Of a DNA stretch of 64,000 bases, positions 44,824-53,318 are shown in pieces (positions within the stretch are counted from its first letter, which is position 1; every line of letters starts with the position of its first letter). The notes below the pieces were generated by a model. That model made no database searches, was not told the origin of the DNA, and saw only the letters and a program-made list of their open reading frames with translations. The stretch lies in the NCBI RefSeq assembly GCF_938045405.1, contig NZ_CALIMW010000057.1, forward strand, positions 21,921 through 85,920. The letters run 5' to 3'. A program made the position numbers and the translations under genes. This DNA is from an uncultured Campylobacter sp. (GTDB lineage Bacteria > Campylobacterota > Campylobacteria > Campylobacterales > Campylobacteraceae).

Positions 44824-46275
44824 ATGAAGATCGTCAAAAAGGCTCTGACCTTCGAGGATGTTTTGTTGGTACCGCAATACTCTGAAATTTTACCCAAAGA
44901 GGTCGATATCAGCACGAGTTTTACGAAAAATATCACGCTAAATACCCCTCTTGTGAGTGCTGCGATGGATACGGTCACCGAGTACCGCACCGCGATAATG
45001 ATGGCGCGCCTCGGCGGCATCGGCGTGATCCATAAAAATATGGACGAGGACTCCCAAGCCAAGATGGTTCGCCGCGTAAAAAAGAGCGAAAGCGGCGTCA
45101 TCATCGATCCTATCTCGATCAAGGCGGACGCCACGATCAAAGACGCTCTCGATCTTATGAGCGAGTACCATATCAGCGGCATTCCCGTTATCGACGATAA
45201 CGGCGTGCTGATTGGAATTTTGACCAATCGCGACTTGCGCTTTGAAACCGACACCGCCGCGCTTGTAGGCGAGAAGATGACCAAAGCTCCGCTAATTACC
45301 GCTCCAAAGGGCTGCACGCTTGATGATGCGGAGAAAATTTTTAGAAACAATAAGGTAGAAAAGCTTCCGATAATCGACGCAAACGGCCACTTAGAGGGGC
45401 TTATTACGATTAAAGACCTTAAAAAGCGTATTGAATATCCAAGCGCCAATAAAGACAAATTTGGCCGCCTTCGCGTCGCCGCAGCGATCAGCGTAGGCCA
45501 TCTGCAAAGAGCCGAAGCTCTCGTCAAAGCGGGCGTAGATGCACTTGTGATGGACTCCGCGCACGGACACTCCAAAGGTATTATCGACACGCTTAAGGAG
45601 CTGAAGCGAAATTTTGACGTGGACGTAGTAGTCGGAAACGTCGCAAACCCCGCCAGCATAAAAGATATCGCAAACGCGGGAGCCGACGCGATTAAAGTAG
45701 GTATCGGACCGGGCTCGATCTGCACTACCCGCATCGTAGCTGGCGTGGGCGTGCCGCAATTCACCGCGATCAACGATTGCGCGATCGAGGCGGCTAAATT
45801 TGGAATTCCGATCATCGCAGACGGCGGTATCAAATACTCGGGCGACATCGCCAAAGCTCTAGCCGCGGGCGCAAGCTCGGTGATGATGGGAAGCCTGCTT
45901 GCAGGCTGCTACGAGACCCCGGGCGAGCTCATTACGTTTCAGGGCCGCCAGTACAAAACCTACCGCGGCATGGGCTCTTTGGCAGCGATGCAAAAGGGAA
46001 GCTCGGATCGCTACTTTCAAGACGGCACCGCAAAAGAAAAGCTCGTGCCCGAGGGCGTCGAGGGGCGCGTACCTTACGCGGGCATGCTAAAAGACGTGAT
46101 CTTTCAGCTGCTAGGCGGCTTGCGAAGCTCGATGGGATACTGCGGCAGCAAGGATATCGCGACCTTTCAGCAAAAGGCGGAATTCGTCGAGATCACGAGC
46201 GCAGGTCTTAAAGAAAGCCACGTCCACGACGTCATCATCACGCAGGAAGCGCCGAATTACCGAGTAAATCAGTGA
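44824..46275 (+). CDS. guaB: Inosine-5'-monophosphate dehydrogenase
   Basis: A 483-residue enzyme converting IMP to XMP with NAD, the committed step to GMP. The TIM barrel is interrupted by two CBS modules (about 90-205). Catalytic Cys is in [18 protein letters not shown] (about 295-312). [20 protein letters not shown] and the flap [17 protein letters not shown] are intact. It follows gatA by 2 bp; its TGA overlaps the GTG start of metX by 4 bp. Confidence 0.96.
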   Translation: MKIVKKALTFEDVLLVPQYSEILPKEVDISTSFTKNITLNTPLVSAAMDTVTEYRTAIMMARLGGIGVIHKNMDEDSQAKMVRRVKKSESGVIIDPISIKADATIKDALDLMSEYHISGIPVIDDNGVLIGILTNRDLRFETDTAALVGEKMTKAPLITAPKGCTLDDAEKIFRNNKVEKLPIIDANGHLEGLITIKDLKKRIEYPSANKDKFGRLRVAAAISVGHLQRAEALVKAGVDALVMDSAHGHSKGIIDTLKELKRNFDVDVVVGNVANPASIKDIANAGADAIKVGIGPGSICTTRIVAGVGVPQFTAINDCAIEAAKFGIPIIADGGIKYSGDIAKALAAGASSVMMGSLLAGCYETPGELITFQGRQYKTYRGMGSLAAMQKGSSDRYFQDGTAKEKLVPEGVEGRVPYAGMLKDVIFQLLGGLRSSMGYCGSKDIATFQQKAEFVEITSAGLKESHVHDVIITQEAPNYRVNQ

Positions 46276-47378
46276 TCCTTCAAAGCAAAATTCAAAATTT
46301 CGACGAGCCGCTCTATCTGGAGAGCGGCCGCGTCTTTTCCAACTTCAAGCTCGCCTATGAAACCTACGGCGAGCTAAATTCCGATAAATCAAACGTCATC
46401 GTCATCTGCCACGCCTTAACGGGCTCCGCGCACGCCGCGGGACTTTACGAGGGCGACGTTAAGCCCGGCTGGTGGGACGGGCTCATCGGCGATCATAAAG
46501 CGGTCGATACGACGAAATTTTTCGTCATCTGCATAAACATTTTAGCTTCGCCGTTCGGCTCGACATGCCCGCTTGATGTCGATGAAAGCAGCGGCCGCGA
46601 GTACCGCTTGCGCTTTCCGGTAGTGGTCGTCTCGGACGTCGTGCGCGCGCAGATGATGCTTTTAAAGCGCCTAGGTATTTCGCGCGCCCGCGCCGTTATC
46701 GGCGGCAGTCTGGGCGGCATGCAGGCGCTGTGCTACGCGATCGAATATCCGGAATTTGCGGATGAAATTTTCGTGCTCGCAAGCACATACGCTACGCAGC
46801 CTTGGGCGATCGCGTTTAATAAGATCGCGACCGAGGCCATCTTGCGCGATCCAAATTTCAAAGGCGGCAACTACGATAAAAATCTGATCGCCGAGCACGG
46901 ACTTGACGGCATGGCGGTGGGGCGCATGGCGGGGCATATAAGTTTTTTGAGCCCAAGCTCGATGCAGGATAAATTCGGGCGCAACTACGTCGAAACCGAC
47001 GGTCTTTACGAGATCAACGGGCGCTTTCAGGTGGATCGCTACCTTGAATACAACGGCGAAAATTTCGCGCGCAGGTTCGATCCTCTGTGCTATCTTTACA
47101 TCGCCAAGATGATGAATATATTTGATTGCACGCGCCACTACGGCAATCTCAAAAACGCCTGCGCGCAGATCAGATCACGCCTGCACCTCATCTCTTTCAA
47201 AGGCGACGTGCTCTTTCCGCCGGAGCTAATGAAAGAAATTTACGACACGATGAGCGATCTAGGGAAAAAGGATCGCGCGAGCTACGCGCAGATCGACAGC
47301 GACTACGGACACGACGCGTTTTTGGTCGAGATAGAAAAATTTGATTACATCATAAAAAGGATTTTGGATGAGTTTTGA
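46272..47378 (+). CDS. metX: Homoserine O-acetyltransferase
   Basis: A 368-residue alpha/beta hydrolase that activates homoserine for methionine synthesis. The nucleophile elbow GGSLGGMQAL (about 137-146), HALTGSAHAAG, PFGSTCPLD and the catalytic His in SDYGHDAFL (about 345-353) are intact. The start is GTG within the guaB stop. Members vary in acyl-donor choice (acetyl or succinyl), which needs testing. The end overlaps xseB by 11 bp. Confidence 0.92.
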   Translation: MILQSKIQNFDEPLYLESGRVFSNFKLAYETYGELNSDKSNVIVICHALTGSAHAAGLYEGDVKPGWWDGLIGDHKAVDTTKFFVICINILASPFGSTCPLDVDESSGREYRLRFPVVVVSDVVRAQMMLLKRLGISRARAVIGGSLGGMQALCYAIEYPEFADEIFVLASTYATQPWAIAFNKIATEAILRDPNFKGGNYDKNLIAEHGLDGMAVGRMAGHISFLSPSSMQDKFGRNYVETDGLYEINGRFQVDRYLEYNGENFARRFDPLCYLYIAKMMNIFDCTRHYGNLKNACAQIRSRLHLISFKGDVLFPPELMKEIYDTMSDLGKKDRASYAQIDSDYGHDAFLVEIEKFDYIIKRILDEF

Positions 47379-47553
47379 AGAAAAAATGGAGAAGATTAAC
47401 GCGCTTTTAAAGAGCCTAAACGACAAGGATCTGAGCCTAGAGGAGAGCGTGAAGCTGTATAAGCAGGGCGTCGCGCTGCTAAAGGAGGCGAAGGAAATTT
47501 TAGAAAACGCCAAGCTCGAGGTTGCCGAAATAAACGCACCCGAGCAGGCTTAG
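47368..47553 (+). CDS. xseB: Exodeoxyribonuclease VII small subunit
   Basis: A 61-residue helical protein. SFEEKMEKINALLKSLNDKD, LSLEESVKLYKQGVALLKEA and a short third helix match XseB, the small subunit that assembles on XseA to make the single-strand-specific exonuclease VII. XseA is not in the window. It overlaps metX by 11 bp and precedes the carbon-nitrogen hydrolase by 9 bp. Confidence 0.88.
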   Translation: MSFEEKMEKINALLKSLNDKDLSLEESVKLYKQGVALLKEAKEILENAKLEVAEINAPEQA

Positions 47554-47562
47554 GAGGCGACG

Positions 47563-48738
47563 ATGATAAACGTATGCGTTTTGCAACTACCGACGCTTTC
47601 GATGAGCGAAAATCGGATCGATTACTATATGAAGGTCGCCAAAGACAACGGCGCGCGGATCGTGCTGCTGGGCGAATATGAGCTAAATTCCTTCTTTAGC
47701 GAGCTTAAAAAGATGCCCCGCTCCATCGCGTGCGAACAGAGCGAGCACAAGCAGGAGCTGATGGCGCGGCTGGCTGCCAAATACGACCTGCATATCGTAG
47801 CGCCGATAATCAGAGCCGCTAGCGGCGCGATTTTGAGGCAGGCGGGCATTTTCGGCGGCGCGGCTCAAAAAAGCGCGCGCTGCGGCGGCGAAAATTCTTT
47901 AAGCCTTAAAGGCGAGCCTGGTTCCAAGGGCGAGCTAAATTCCAAGAGCGATTTAAATTCCAACGATGGTTCAAATTCTAAAGGCGCTTTAAATTCCGCA
48001 AGCAAGCAGAATTGCAAAGGCGGCTTAAATTCCTGCGGCGCGCACGCTTTAAATTTCAAAGCCGCAAATTCCGCAGACGGTTTAAATTTAAGCGCTTCGA
48101 TCCCAAGTAACTCGAACGCTTCAAATTTAAAAGCCGAAAGCCAAAAAGATGCGAGCGAAGAGGAGATCTTTTGCGCGAGCGAAAACGAGCCTATCTGGGT
48201 GAAATCCTGCGCGAAATTTTCGCCCTCGGAGGTGAAATTTTACGATCAAAATATCCTGATGGACTATCCGCACTGGAACGAGGAGGGCTTTTTCGCCAAC
48301 CGCAAAAGCCGCAAAATCGGTAAAATTTCGCCGATGATCTTTAGCGAGGGCGGCGTGAAATTCGGCGTGTGTTTCGGCTACGAGGCGCATTTTGACGTAT
48401 TTTGGCGCTATTTTATGCAGAAAAACGTCGGCTGCGTGCTCGTGCCGTGCGCTTCGACCTTCGAAAGCGGCGGGCGCTGGCGCGAGCTTTTGAAGATACG
48501 CGCGTTTACGAACTCGCTCTACGTCATCCGCGCCAACCGCATCGGCGAGGCGAAATTCGGCGAGAGCGAGTTTAAATTTTACGGCGAGAGCTTCGTCGTA
48601 ACCCCCGGCGGCGAGATCGCAAACGAGCTGAAAAACGAAGAGGGCGTGCTGATGTGCGAAGTGGACGCGGACGAGATCGCTGCGGCGCGCGGGCTGTGGA
48701 AATTCCGCAAAAATCTAGTCAGCAGGGGGCTTTTATGA
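47563..48738 (+). CDS. Carbon-nitrogen hydrolase (nitrilase superfamily) with a repeat insert
   Basis: A 391-residue member of the nitrilase/amidase superfamily; relatives have about 260-300 residues. The catalytic Glu is in LLGEYELNSF (about 27-36) and the Cys in FGVCFGYEAHFD (about 267-278); the conserved lysine lies between, near the FSPSEVKFYDQN/RKSRKIGKISP segments, but I cannot place it with certainty. Between about 105 and 200 is an insert of Asn-Ser/Lys/Gly-rich repeats encoded by ten RAATTY words. It follows xseB by 9 bp, and its TGA overlaps the ThiF-like ATG. The substrate is unknown. The C. jejuni counterpart lies at the same point after guaB. Confidence 0.85.
   Translation: MINVCVLQLPTLSMSENRIDYYMKVAKDNGARIVLLGEYELNSFFSELKKMPRSIACEQSEHKQELMARLAAKYDLHIVAPIIRAASGAILRQAGIFGGAAQKSARCGGENSLSLKGEPGSKGELNSKSDLNSNDGSNSKGALNSASKQNCKGGLNSCGAHALNFKAANSADGLNLSASIPSNSNASNLKAESQKDASEEEIFCASENEPIWVKSCAKFSPSEVKFYDQNILMDYPHWNEEGFFANRKSRKIGKISPMIFSEGGVKFGVCFGYEAHFDVFWRYFMQKNVGCVLVPCASTFESGGRWRELLKIRAFTNSLYVIRANRIGEAKFGESEFKFYGESFVVTPGGEIANELKNEEGVLMCEVDADEIAAARGLWKFRKNLVSRGLL
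47892..48128 (+). repeat. RAATTY array inside the carbon-nitrogen hydrolase gene
   Basis: AAATTC/AAATTT words start at 47892, 47937, 47955, 47973, 47991, 48027, 48051, 48066, 48084 and 48123. All spacings are multiples of three, and 18 bp recurs. In this gene the core is read as Leu-Asn-Ser or Leu-Asn-Leu. Confidence 0.75.
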
Positions 48739-49400
48739 ACTACTTTCACAGACAGATCCAGCTTTGGGGCGAGCAGACGCAGCGCGCGCTTGCGGATAAG
48801 CGCATCCTGATCATCGGCGCGGGCGGGCTTGGAAGCAGCCTTTCTTACGCGCTCGGCGCAAGCGGTATCGGGCGAATCAGCGTCGTGGATTTCGACACGG
48901 TGGCGCTTCACAACATCCACAGGCAAATTTTATTCACGCTCGCAGACGAGGGTAAATTTAAAGCGGACGTTTTTAAAAGCCGCACGGAAAGCCGCTACGA
49001 CGGCGTGAGCGTGGAAGTACACAAGAGCCGCGCGGAGGAATTTTTCGCTAGCGCGATAGGCTCGGGCGAGAAATTTGATCTGATTTTAGATGCGACCGAT
49101 AATCTCGCCACGCGCGCGCAGATCGATGCGTTTGCTAAGCAAATAGGCGTGCCGTGGGTGTTTGCGTCGGTGGACAGCTGGCAGTGCCAAGTCTGCTTCG
49201 TGCAGAATGCGGATTTTAAATTTTTCCCGAGCCTAAACGCGACGCCTGCGGGCATAACGGCTGCGATCGTGATGTTTGCGGCAAGCTTTGAGGCAAACCT
49301 CGCTCTGCGTTATCTGGCGGGGCTTGAGGTCGAAAAAGACCTGCTTTACTATGCGAACTTTTTTGGCGGCGAGCTGGAAGTTAAGAAGATAAAATTGTAG
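48735..49400 (+). CDS. ThiF/MoeB/HesA-family E1-like adenylating enzyme
   Basis: A 221-residue nucleotide-binding protein. NYFHRQIQLWGEQTQ, IIGAGGLGSSLSYALGASGI (about 30-49), VVDFDTVALHNIHRQ and ILDATDNLATR are standard for E1-like enzymes that adenylate a ubiquitin-like sulfur carrier. Only one CxxC pair (CQVC) is visible; the usual zinc-binding double CxxC is missing. ATG overlaps the upstream stop (ATGA). The frame is open further upstream, but that part shadows the hydrolase. No ThiS/MoaD-like partner is adjacent. Thiamin, molybdopterin or tRNA-modification roles are all possible. Confidence 0.82.
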   Translation: MNYFHRQIQLWGEQTQRALADKRILIIGAGGLGSSLSYALGASGIGRISVVDFDTVALHNIHRQILFTLADEGKFKADVFKSRTESRYDGVSVEVHKSRAEEFFASAIGSGEKFDLILDATDNLATRAQIDAFAKQIGVPWVFASVDSWQCQVCFVQNADFKFFPSLNATPAGITAAIVMFAASFEANLALRYLAGLEVEKDLLYYANFFGGELEVKKIKL

Positions 49401-49405
49401 CCTGG

Positions 49406-49435
49406 GCTCGGGCTAGTTTAAATTTAAGCCCGAGC
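49406..49435 (+). terminator. Candidate terminator after the ThiF-like gene
   Basis: GCTCGGGCT (49406-49414) and AGCCCGAGC (49427-49435) form a perfect 9-bp stem with a 12-nt loop, starting 5 bp after the stop codon. Only a weak T-rich stretch follows. The position between convergent genes supports a terminator role. Confidence 0.5.
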
Positions 49436-49461
49436 TTGTGGGTTGACTTTATATCAAAAAG

Positions 49462-49500
49462 CTAACTTTGAGTATGTTGATTTAACTCTTCTTCTGTCAT
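49462..49500 (-). CDS. 12-residue micro-ORF with a strong ribosome-binding site
   Basis: On the minus strand ATG at 49500 opens MTEEELNQHTQS and stops at 49462. AAGGAG lies at 49512-49507, six bases ahead of the ATG and just past the stop of the ankyrin gene, so it would be the second cistron. It may be the stub of a truncated gene or a tiny translated peptide. Confidence 0.25.
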   Translation of the reverse strand: MTEEELNQHTQS

Positions 49501-49517
49501 TTCATTCTCCTTAATAT

Positions 49518-50852
49518 CTAGTTTTCATAAGATTCTTTTATTGCATTTTTTATCTCATCGGATGAGATCTCATCTATATATTTATCTAGCTTTTTTAAAT
49601 TATCTTTATACGGCCGATCAAGCTTACGACCGTCTTTATCTCTGGTATACATATGGATGGATACCGCTTCCATTTCATTTAACTCGCTTGCAAATTTCGT
49701 ATATTCATAAACATCTTTAAATGTAGAATTTCTATCTTTGCAATATTTGCGATATACCGTCGTTATAAGCGAAATTTCACTTTTAGGTATATAATAAGTT
49801 GCATCGTAGTTTATTTTATAATAACTATCCAAACTATATATATAGTTTCTATGACAATCATCATATTTTCGTTTTAGAAATTCCGGACTCGGTTGTCCAC
49901 CTACGTTATACTGCATAAGCAGCTTTAAAATCGGTTCGTAATTTGGAGTGCCCGGAAATGTATCATACAATGAAAAATCATATTCGGTAATATCAAATCC
50001 GTCCGTCGGTTCCGCTTTATCATTTAATATTCCTTCAGGCACGACCTTCTTGATATCGTTTCCGTACCTTAGACCTACCGCAGAGTTTTGAAATTTCCAA
50101 ATATATGGCTTGTAGCCGCTTTCTAATGCCATCTTCGCTATCTCATACATATTCGTATTCGTAAGATATGAAAAGAAATAATTCGGCTCTCCTATACTAA
50201 TCATAGGGTAGTTGGTATCATAAATCAACGTAAAATTTCCATCGTCACTTATTTGCAAAGATTTTATATGGTTATAATTCGGCGGAAGCAGCCTATTTCT
50301 AACGACCTCCGCCTCTTCAAATTTAACGCCGTTGTCTAAAAGCAGTCTTACCGATTTAGTAGCATTATTTTCTATCGCATAAGCCATAGCGGATAGCTTG
50401 TATTCGTCTTTTTTATGTATATCCGCACCTAACTTTATAAGCTCCTGGGCAGTATTTGTATCGTCCCAAAAGCTAGAATACATCACGGGTGTTACCCCTC
50501 CGTGCATAGTATGATCGACGGATAGATTGTTATCTTTCATAAATTTTAAAATTTTATCCGTTTGCTTGCTTTTTAAAAGCCTTTTTAGCTCTACGTCTAT
50601 GGCGGGTTCTTTAAATACGTTTTTCGGGTTTGAATTGTAATCTATATCCCAATAGCGAAACGCAAAGCTATCGACCTCTTCTTGGGTTACGTATTTGCTA
50701 AGACCCGGCACTTTTGAGACATTTGTATCGGCAGTGACGGTGAAATGGGTTTGTTTGCGCTCCATAAGACCCGATCTTTCGGCTAGCAGATACAGCGCGC
50801 ATACGACCACCACGCAGATGGCATAAATAAACCGAAGTTTGAAGCTTTTCAA
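49518..50852 (-). CDS. AT-rich membrane-anchored ankyrin-repeat protein
   Basis: A 444-residue protein. An N-terminal membrane segment (about 7-24) anchors it; the rest is probably periplasmic. Ankyrin-type repeats occur at about 110-190, with GVTPVMYSSFWDD, AQELIKLGADIHKKDE and SVRLLLDNGVKFEE. The remainder, about 190-444, is unrecognised. Codon and base composition are clearly more AT-rich than the housekeeping genes on either side, suggesting acquisition. Similar lone ankyrin proteins serve as immunity or protective proteins in other bacteria, but no partner is visible. Unknown role. Confidence 0.7.
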   Translation of the reverse strand: MKSFKLRFIYAICVVVVCALYLLAERSGLMERKQTHFTVTADTNVSKVPGLSKYVTQEEVDSFAFRYWDIDYNSNPKNVFKEPAIDVELKRLLKSKQTDKILKFMKDNNLSVDHTMHGGVTPVMYSSFWDDTNTAQELIKLGADIHKKDEYKLSAMAYAIENNATKSVRLLLDNGVKFEEAEVVRNRLLPPNYNHIKSLQISDDGNFTLIYDTNYPMISIGEPNYFFSYLTNTNMYEIAKMALESGYKPYIWKFQNSAVGLRYGNDIKKVVPEGILNDKAEPTDGFDITEYDFSLYDTFPGTPNYEPILKLLMQYNVGGQPSPEFLKRKYDDCHRNYIYSLDSYYKINYDATYYIPKSEISLITTVYRKYCKDRNSTFKDVYEYTKFASELNEMEAVSIHMYTRDKDGRKLDRPYKDNLKKLDKYIDEISSDEIKNAIKESYEN

Positions 50853-51246
50853 AATTTCCCCTTAAAATTTTGCTCGCGACTATATCCAATCAGTACTTAA
50901 TAAAATATAAATACTATATAGGCGAAATAGGCAAAGCTAGCTGAAAAATGCGGTTAAGCCGGGTTTGAATGATGAAATCTTTCGAGTAAATTTGGCGAAC
51001 GAATGTCGTCATAGACCATATTTGCGTAATCGTATCCCTATTTGCACGCTACGCTAGGCCCTATATACGAAGCTCGTTCGCCGTAAATTTACCGCAACGT
51101 CTTTGCGTAGGCTTTTCTTAAAAGCACAGGTCACCAAAAATTATCGTAGTGCTAATAAGCGGCGAGCCGCTGCCGTATCACAAAGAGTCGCTATTTTGCG
51201 GATCTGTTCGCAAGCTGCTCGCGCGGTCATAAAGCGCGCTTCGCGC
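50853..51246. other. Intergenic region of about 390 bp
   Basis: No gene is supported. It contains the inverted repeats at 50986-51092 and the presumed promoter of the ankyrin gene (AT-rich, near 50885-50925). A 100-codon plus-strand frame that runs into the next gene is a shadow. Confidence 0.4.
50986..51092. repeat. Inverted repeats around a 71-bp core
   Basis: GTAAATTTGGCGAACGA (50986-51002) is nearly the reverse complement of TCGTTCGCCGTAAATTTAC (51074-51092), differing by a 2-bp insertion. The arrangement resembles a miniature inverted-repeat element or a large cruciform. I see no target-site duplication. Confidence 0.4.
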
Positions 51247-51435
51247 CTATTTGCCGATAAAATTTTTCTGCAACCACTCCATCGCTTTTTCTTCGCTTTC
51301 AAATCTGCCGCTTTTGGCGACTTGAAACTGCCCCTCGTAGAAGCGAATTCTGATACCGTCTTGGACGCTATCTACCTTGATGCGCGTGATCCTGTCTTTG
51401 TTTAGATAGGTTCGTTCGTTTAGCTTTACAAACAT
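51247..51435 (-). CDS. Small conserved-looking hypothetical protein
   Basis: A 62-residue protein, MFVKLNERTYLNKDRITRI then a short beta-rich middle and an amphipathic helix EEKAMEWLQKNF. It has AAAGGAG before the ATG and good codon usage, so it is probably real. It lies 17 bp after the ModE-like gene and could be the last gene of the fdhA-fdhD-modE run. I do not recognise a family. Confidence 0.6.
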   Translation of the reverse strand: MFVKLNERTYLNKDRITRIKVDSVQDGIRIRFYEGQFQVAKSGRFESEEKAMEWLQKNFIGK

Positions 51436-51452
51436 CGTTTTCTCCTTTAAAT

Positions 51453-52244
51453 TTAATGGTTTTTATCTGCGGCTTTACTTGCGTCTTTTTCGCCCTCTTT
51501 TTTCAAAAAAAGCTCCTTAAAGCGCTCGTTTGCGTAGTTTTCTATATCGCTTTGCAGCTGCTTATACGCGGCGATCAGCTCATAGGCACGTGCATTTAGC
51601 GTCGTGCCTGCGGCATTGCCGCCGCCTTGCTTAGTGCTAAAGAGCTCCTCTTGCAGATTTTTTTGTAAAATTTGCAGATGGCTCCAGCACTTTTTATAGT
51701 TCATCCCCAAAACCTCGGCGGCTTTAGAGATAGAGCCCGTCTGAGCGATCACATCTAGCACTTCGGTTTTGCCCTTGCCGAAAATGAGCTCGCCCTGCGC
51801 ATTTTCGATCCAAGTTTTTGTTTTTACCCTCATTCTTTTGCCTTTCTTCTCCTTAAAGCAGCCCAGCTGACAATATTTCACGTCTATGGCGTGCTCCTTA
51901 AGCGTAGAGCGCACTGTATCGAACCCAACTCCGCCGCTAGCTACGGCGCGGGCGTCGCGGCAAAAAATCCGCCTTTTGTCATCCAAAAACGGATTTAGCT
52001 TTTTCAGCGCCTTTATGCTGCCTCCGCTACATTGCAGCTTGCCGAACTGTCCGAGTTCACAGCGATCTATCCGTATCCCTTCGCGTGCCGCAAGATCTCC
52101 TACTACGCCCGCGTCCACGCCTAATTTAGCGGCGATCTTAAACGCCGCGCCGCAATCAAGCTTGCCGCTTGGATTTAGTAAATTTAAAATCAGCCTTTTG
52201 ATCTCGCTTGCTTTTTTATCGTCTATCTTGATATCTATCTCCAT
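51453..52244 (-). CDS. ModE-like transcriptional regulator with a duplicated N-terminal module
   Basis: A 263-residue protein. The C-terminal half (about 135-225) is a ModE/LysR-type winged helix: TWIENAQGELIFGKGK, DVIAQTGSISKAAEVLGMNYKK and GGGNAAGTTLN are hallmarks of the ModE DNA-binding domain. The molybdate-binding TOBE domains of E. coli ModE are absent. Instead, the N-terminus carries two copies of a motif of about 50 residues, one ending CELGQFGK (about 62-69) and one ending CQLGCFKE (about 122-129). C. jejuni also has a ModE-like protein by fdhD. It probably controls molybdoenzyme or molybdate/tungstate transport genes. Confidence 0.82.
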   Translation of the reverse strand: MEIDIKIDDKKASEIKRLILNLLNPSGKLDCGAAFKIAAKLGVDAGVVGDLAAREGIRIDRCELGQFGKLQCSGGSIKALKKLNPFLDDKRRIFCRDARAVASGGVGFDTVRSTLKEHAIDVKYCQLGCFKEKKGKRMRVKTKTWIENAQGELIFGKGKTEVLDVIAQTGSISKAAEVLGMNYKKCWSHLQILQKNLQEELFSTKQGGGNAAGTTLNARAYELIAAYKQLQSDIENYANERFKELFLKKEGEKDASKAADKNH

Positions 52245-52253
52245 GCCGCCCTC

Positions 52254-53036
52254 TTAACTCAAAATTCTCTCTTCGCCGCTATAGACGTTTAAATTTTCGC
52301 CGCGCGCGAAGCCGCAAAGGGTAAGATCAAATTTACGCGCGATCACGACGCCGAGGCTCGTAGGAGCCGTGCGCGAAACAAGCGCGCTAATGCCGCTCAT
52401 CACGGCTTTGGCGACCATTTCGGAGCTTAGCCTGCCGCTTACCAAAAGAAGCGAGCCCTGCGTATCGCACCCCGCCAAAACCGCCTTGCCGACCGATTTA
52501 TCGATGGTATTGTGCTGGGCGATATCCTCGCCGATAAAATACTCGCCGCCCGCGGTAAAGAGCTTTGCGGTGTGCACACAGCCCGTCATCTCGTAAAGCT
52601 CGCACTGCGTGTAAAACTCGCTCATCAAATTTAAAATTTCACTCTTATGAAATTTAGCGTCTGAGCGGACTTTGCGCGCCGCCATCGCTGCAGGATCGAT
52701 ATTTGCGGTGGAGCTGCGCCCGCAGCCGCTGATGATGACCTTTTCGGCATCGAAGCTATTTAGCCGCTTTTCGTTTATCTCGCCGCAAACATTCACGCTA
52801 AGCCCGTCCGGCGCGAGCTCTATGCTTTTTATACGGCTTGGATCCGAGATCAAATTTTCGCTCAGCAAATATCCTACCGCGAGCGCCTTTAAATCGCTCG
52901 GAGTCGCCATCAGCGCGCCGAAACGCTTGCCGTTTAGTAAAATTTCAAGCTTGATCTCTCGCACCAATGTATCGCTTACGATCCTTCTTTCATCGCCTTT
53001 AAATTTAACTATCTCCGCCCTATAAATCGGCTCCAT
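52254..53036 (-). CDS. fdhD: Formate dehydrogenase sulfurtransferase FdhD
   Basis: A 260-residue accessory protein that passes sulfur from IscS to the molybdenum/tungsten cofactor so formate dehydrogenase becomes active. Recognisable parts are VREIKLEILLNGKRFGALMATPSDLKALAVGYLL at the N-terminus, SGCGRSST near 112-119 and LVSRTAPTSLGVVIAR at the end. E. coli FdhD has a CxxC at the functional loop; here only one cysteine is seen (GCGRSS). It lies between the ModE-like gene (9 bp away) and fdhA, which fits its role. Confidence 0.92.
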   Translation of the reverse strand: MEPIYRAEIVKFKGDERRIVSDTLVREIKLEILLNGKRFGALMATPSDLKALAVGYLLSENLISDPSRIKSIELAPDGLSVNVCGEINEKRLNSFDAEKVIISGCGRSSTANIDPAAMAARKVRSDAKFHKSEILNLMSEFYTQCELYEMTGCVHTAKLFTAGGEYFIGEDIAQHNTIDKSVGKAVLAGCDTQGSLLLVSGRLSSEMVAKAVMSGISALVSRTAPTSLGVVIARKFDLTLCGFARGENLNVYSGEERILS

Positions 53037-53092
53037 AGACCTTCCTTATTTTAATTTCGCCCGTATCGTAGTGAAATTTTGCTTAAATAGCC

Positions 53093-53317
53093 TTAATTCG
53101 CCGAAGTAAAGCCGTAGTACTGAAGCAGCGTGCGCAAATTTAAATTGCTCGCATTTTTGAATTTAAAAAATCGCGTGGAAAATTCCACGAGCCGCTCGCA
53201 CCATGCGCGCAAGCGGCCATGAAGCGCCCGCAGAGATAAAATTTCATCAAATTTTGCCGCTACGTGCAGCCGCGATGAAATTTCATCTATGTAAAGCGGG
53301 CGGAGCTTGCCGCCCAA
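53093..53317 (-). CDS. Doubtful 74-codon ORF after fdhA
   Basis: A TTG-started frame directly after the fdhA stop. The product is basic and contains short RAATTY-encoded words (DEIS, DEIL, FKF). No ribosome-binding site, domain or membrane segment is visible. It is most likely non-coding sequence between fdhA and fdhD. Confidence 0.2.
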   Translation of the reverse strand: MGGKLRPLYIDEISSRLHVAAKFDEILSLRALHGRLRAWCERLVEFSTRFFKFKNASNLNLRTLLQYYGFTSAN

Positions 53318-53318
53318 A

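Noticed and set aside
44748..45854. A 368-codon minus-strand frame over guaB
   Set aside because: It is antisense to guaB, which is certain, and has no recognisable domain.
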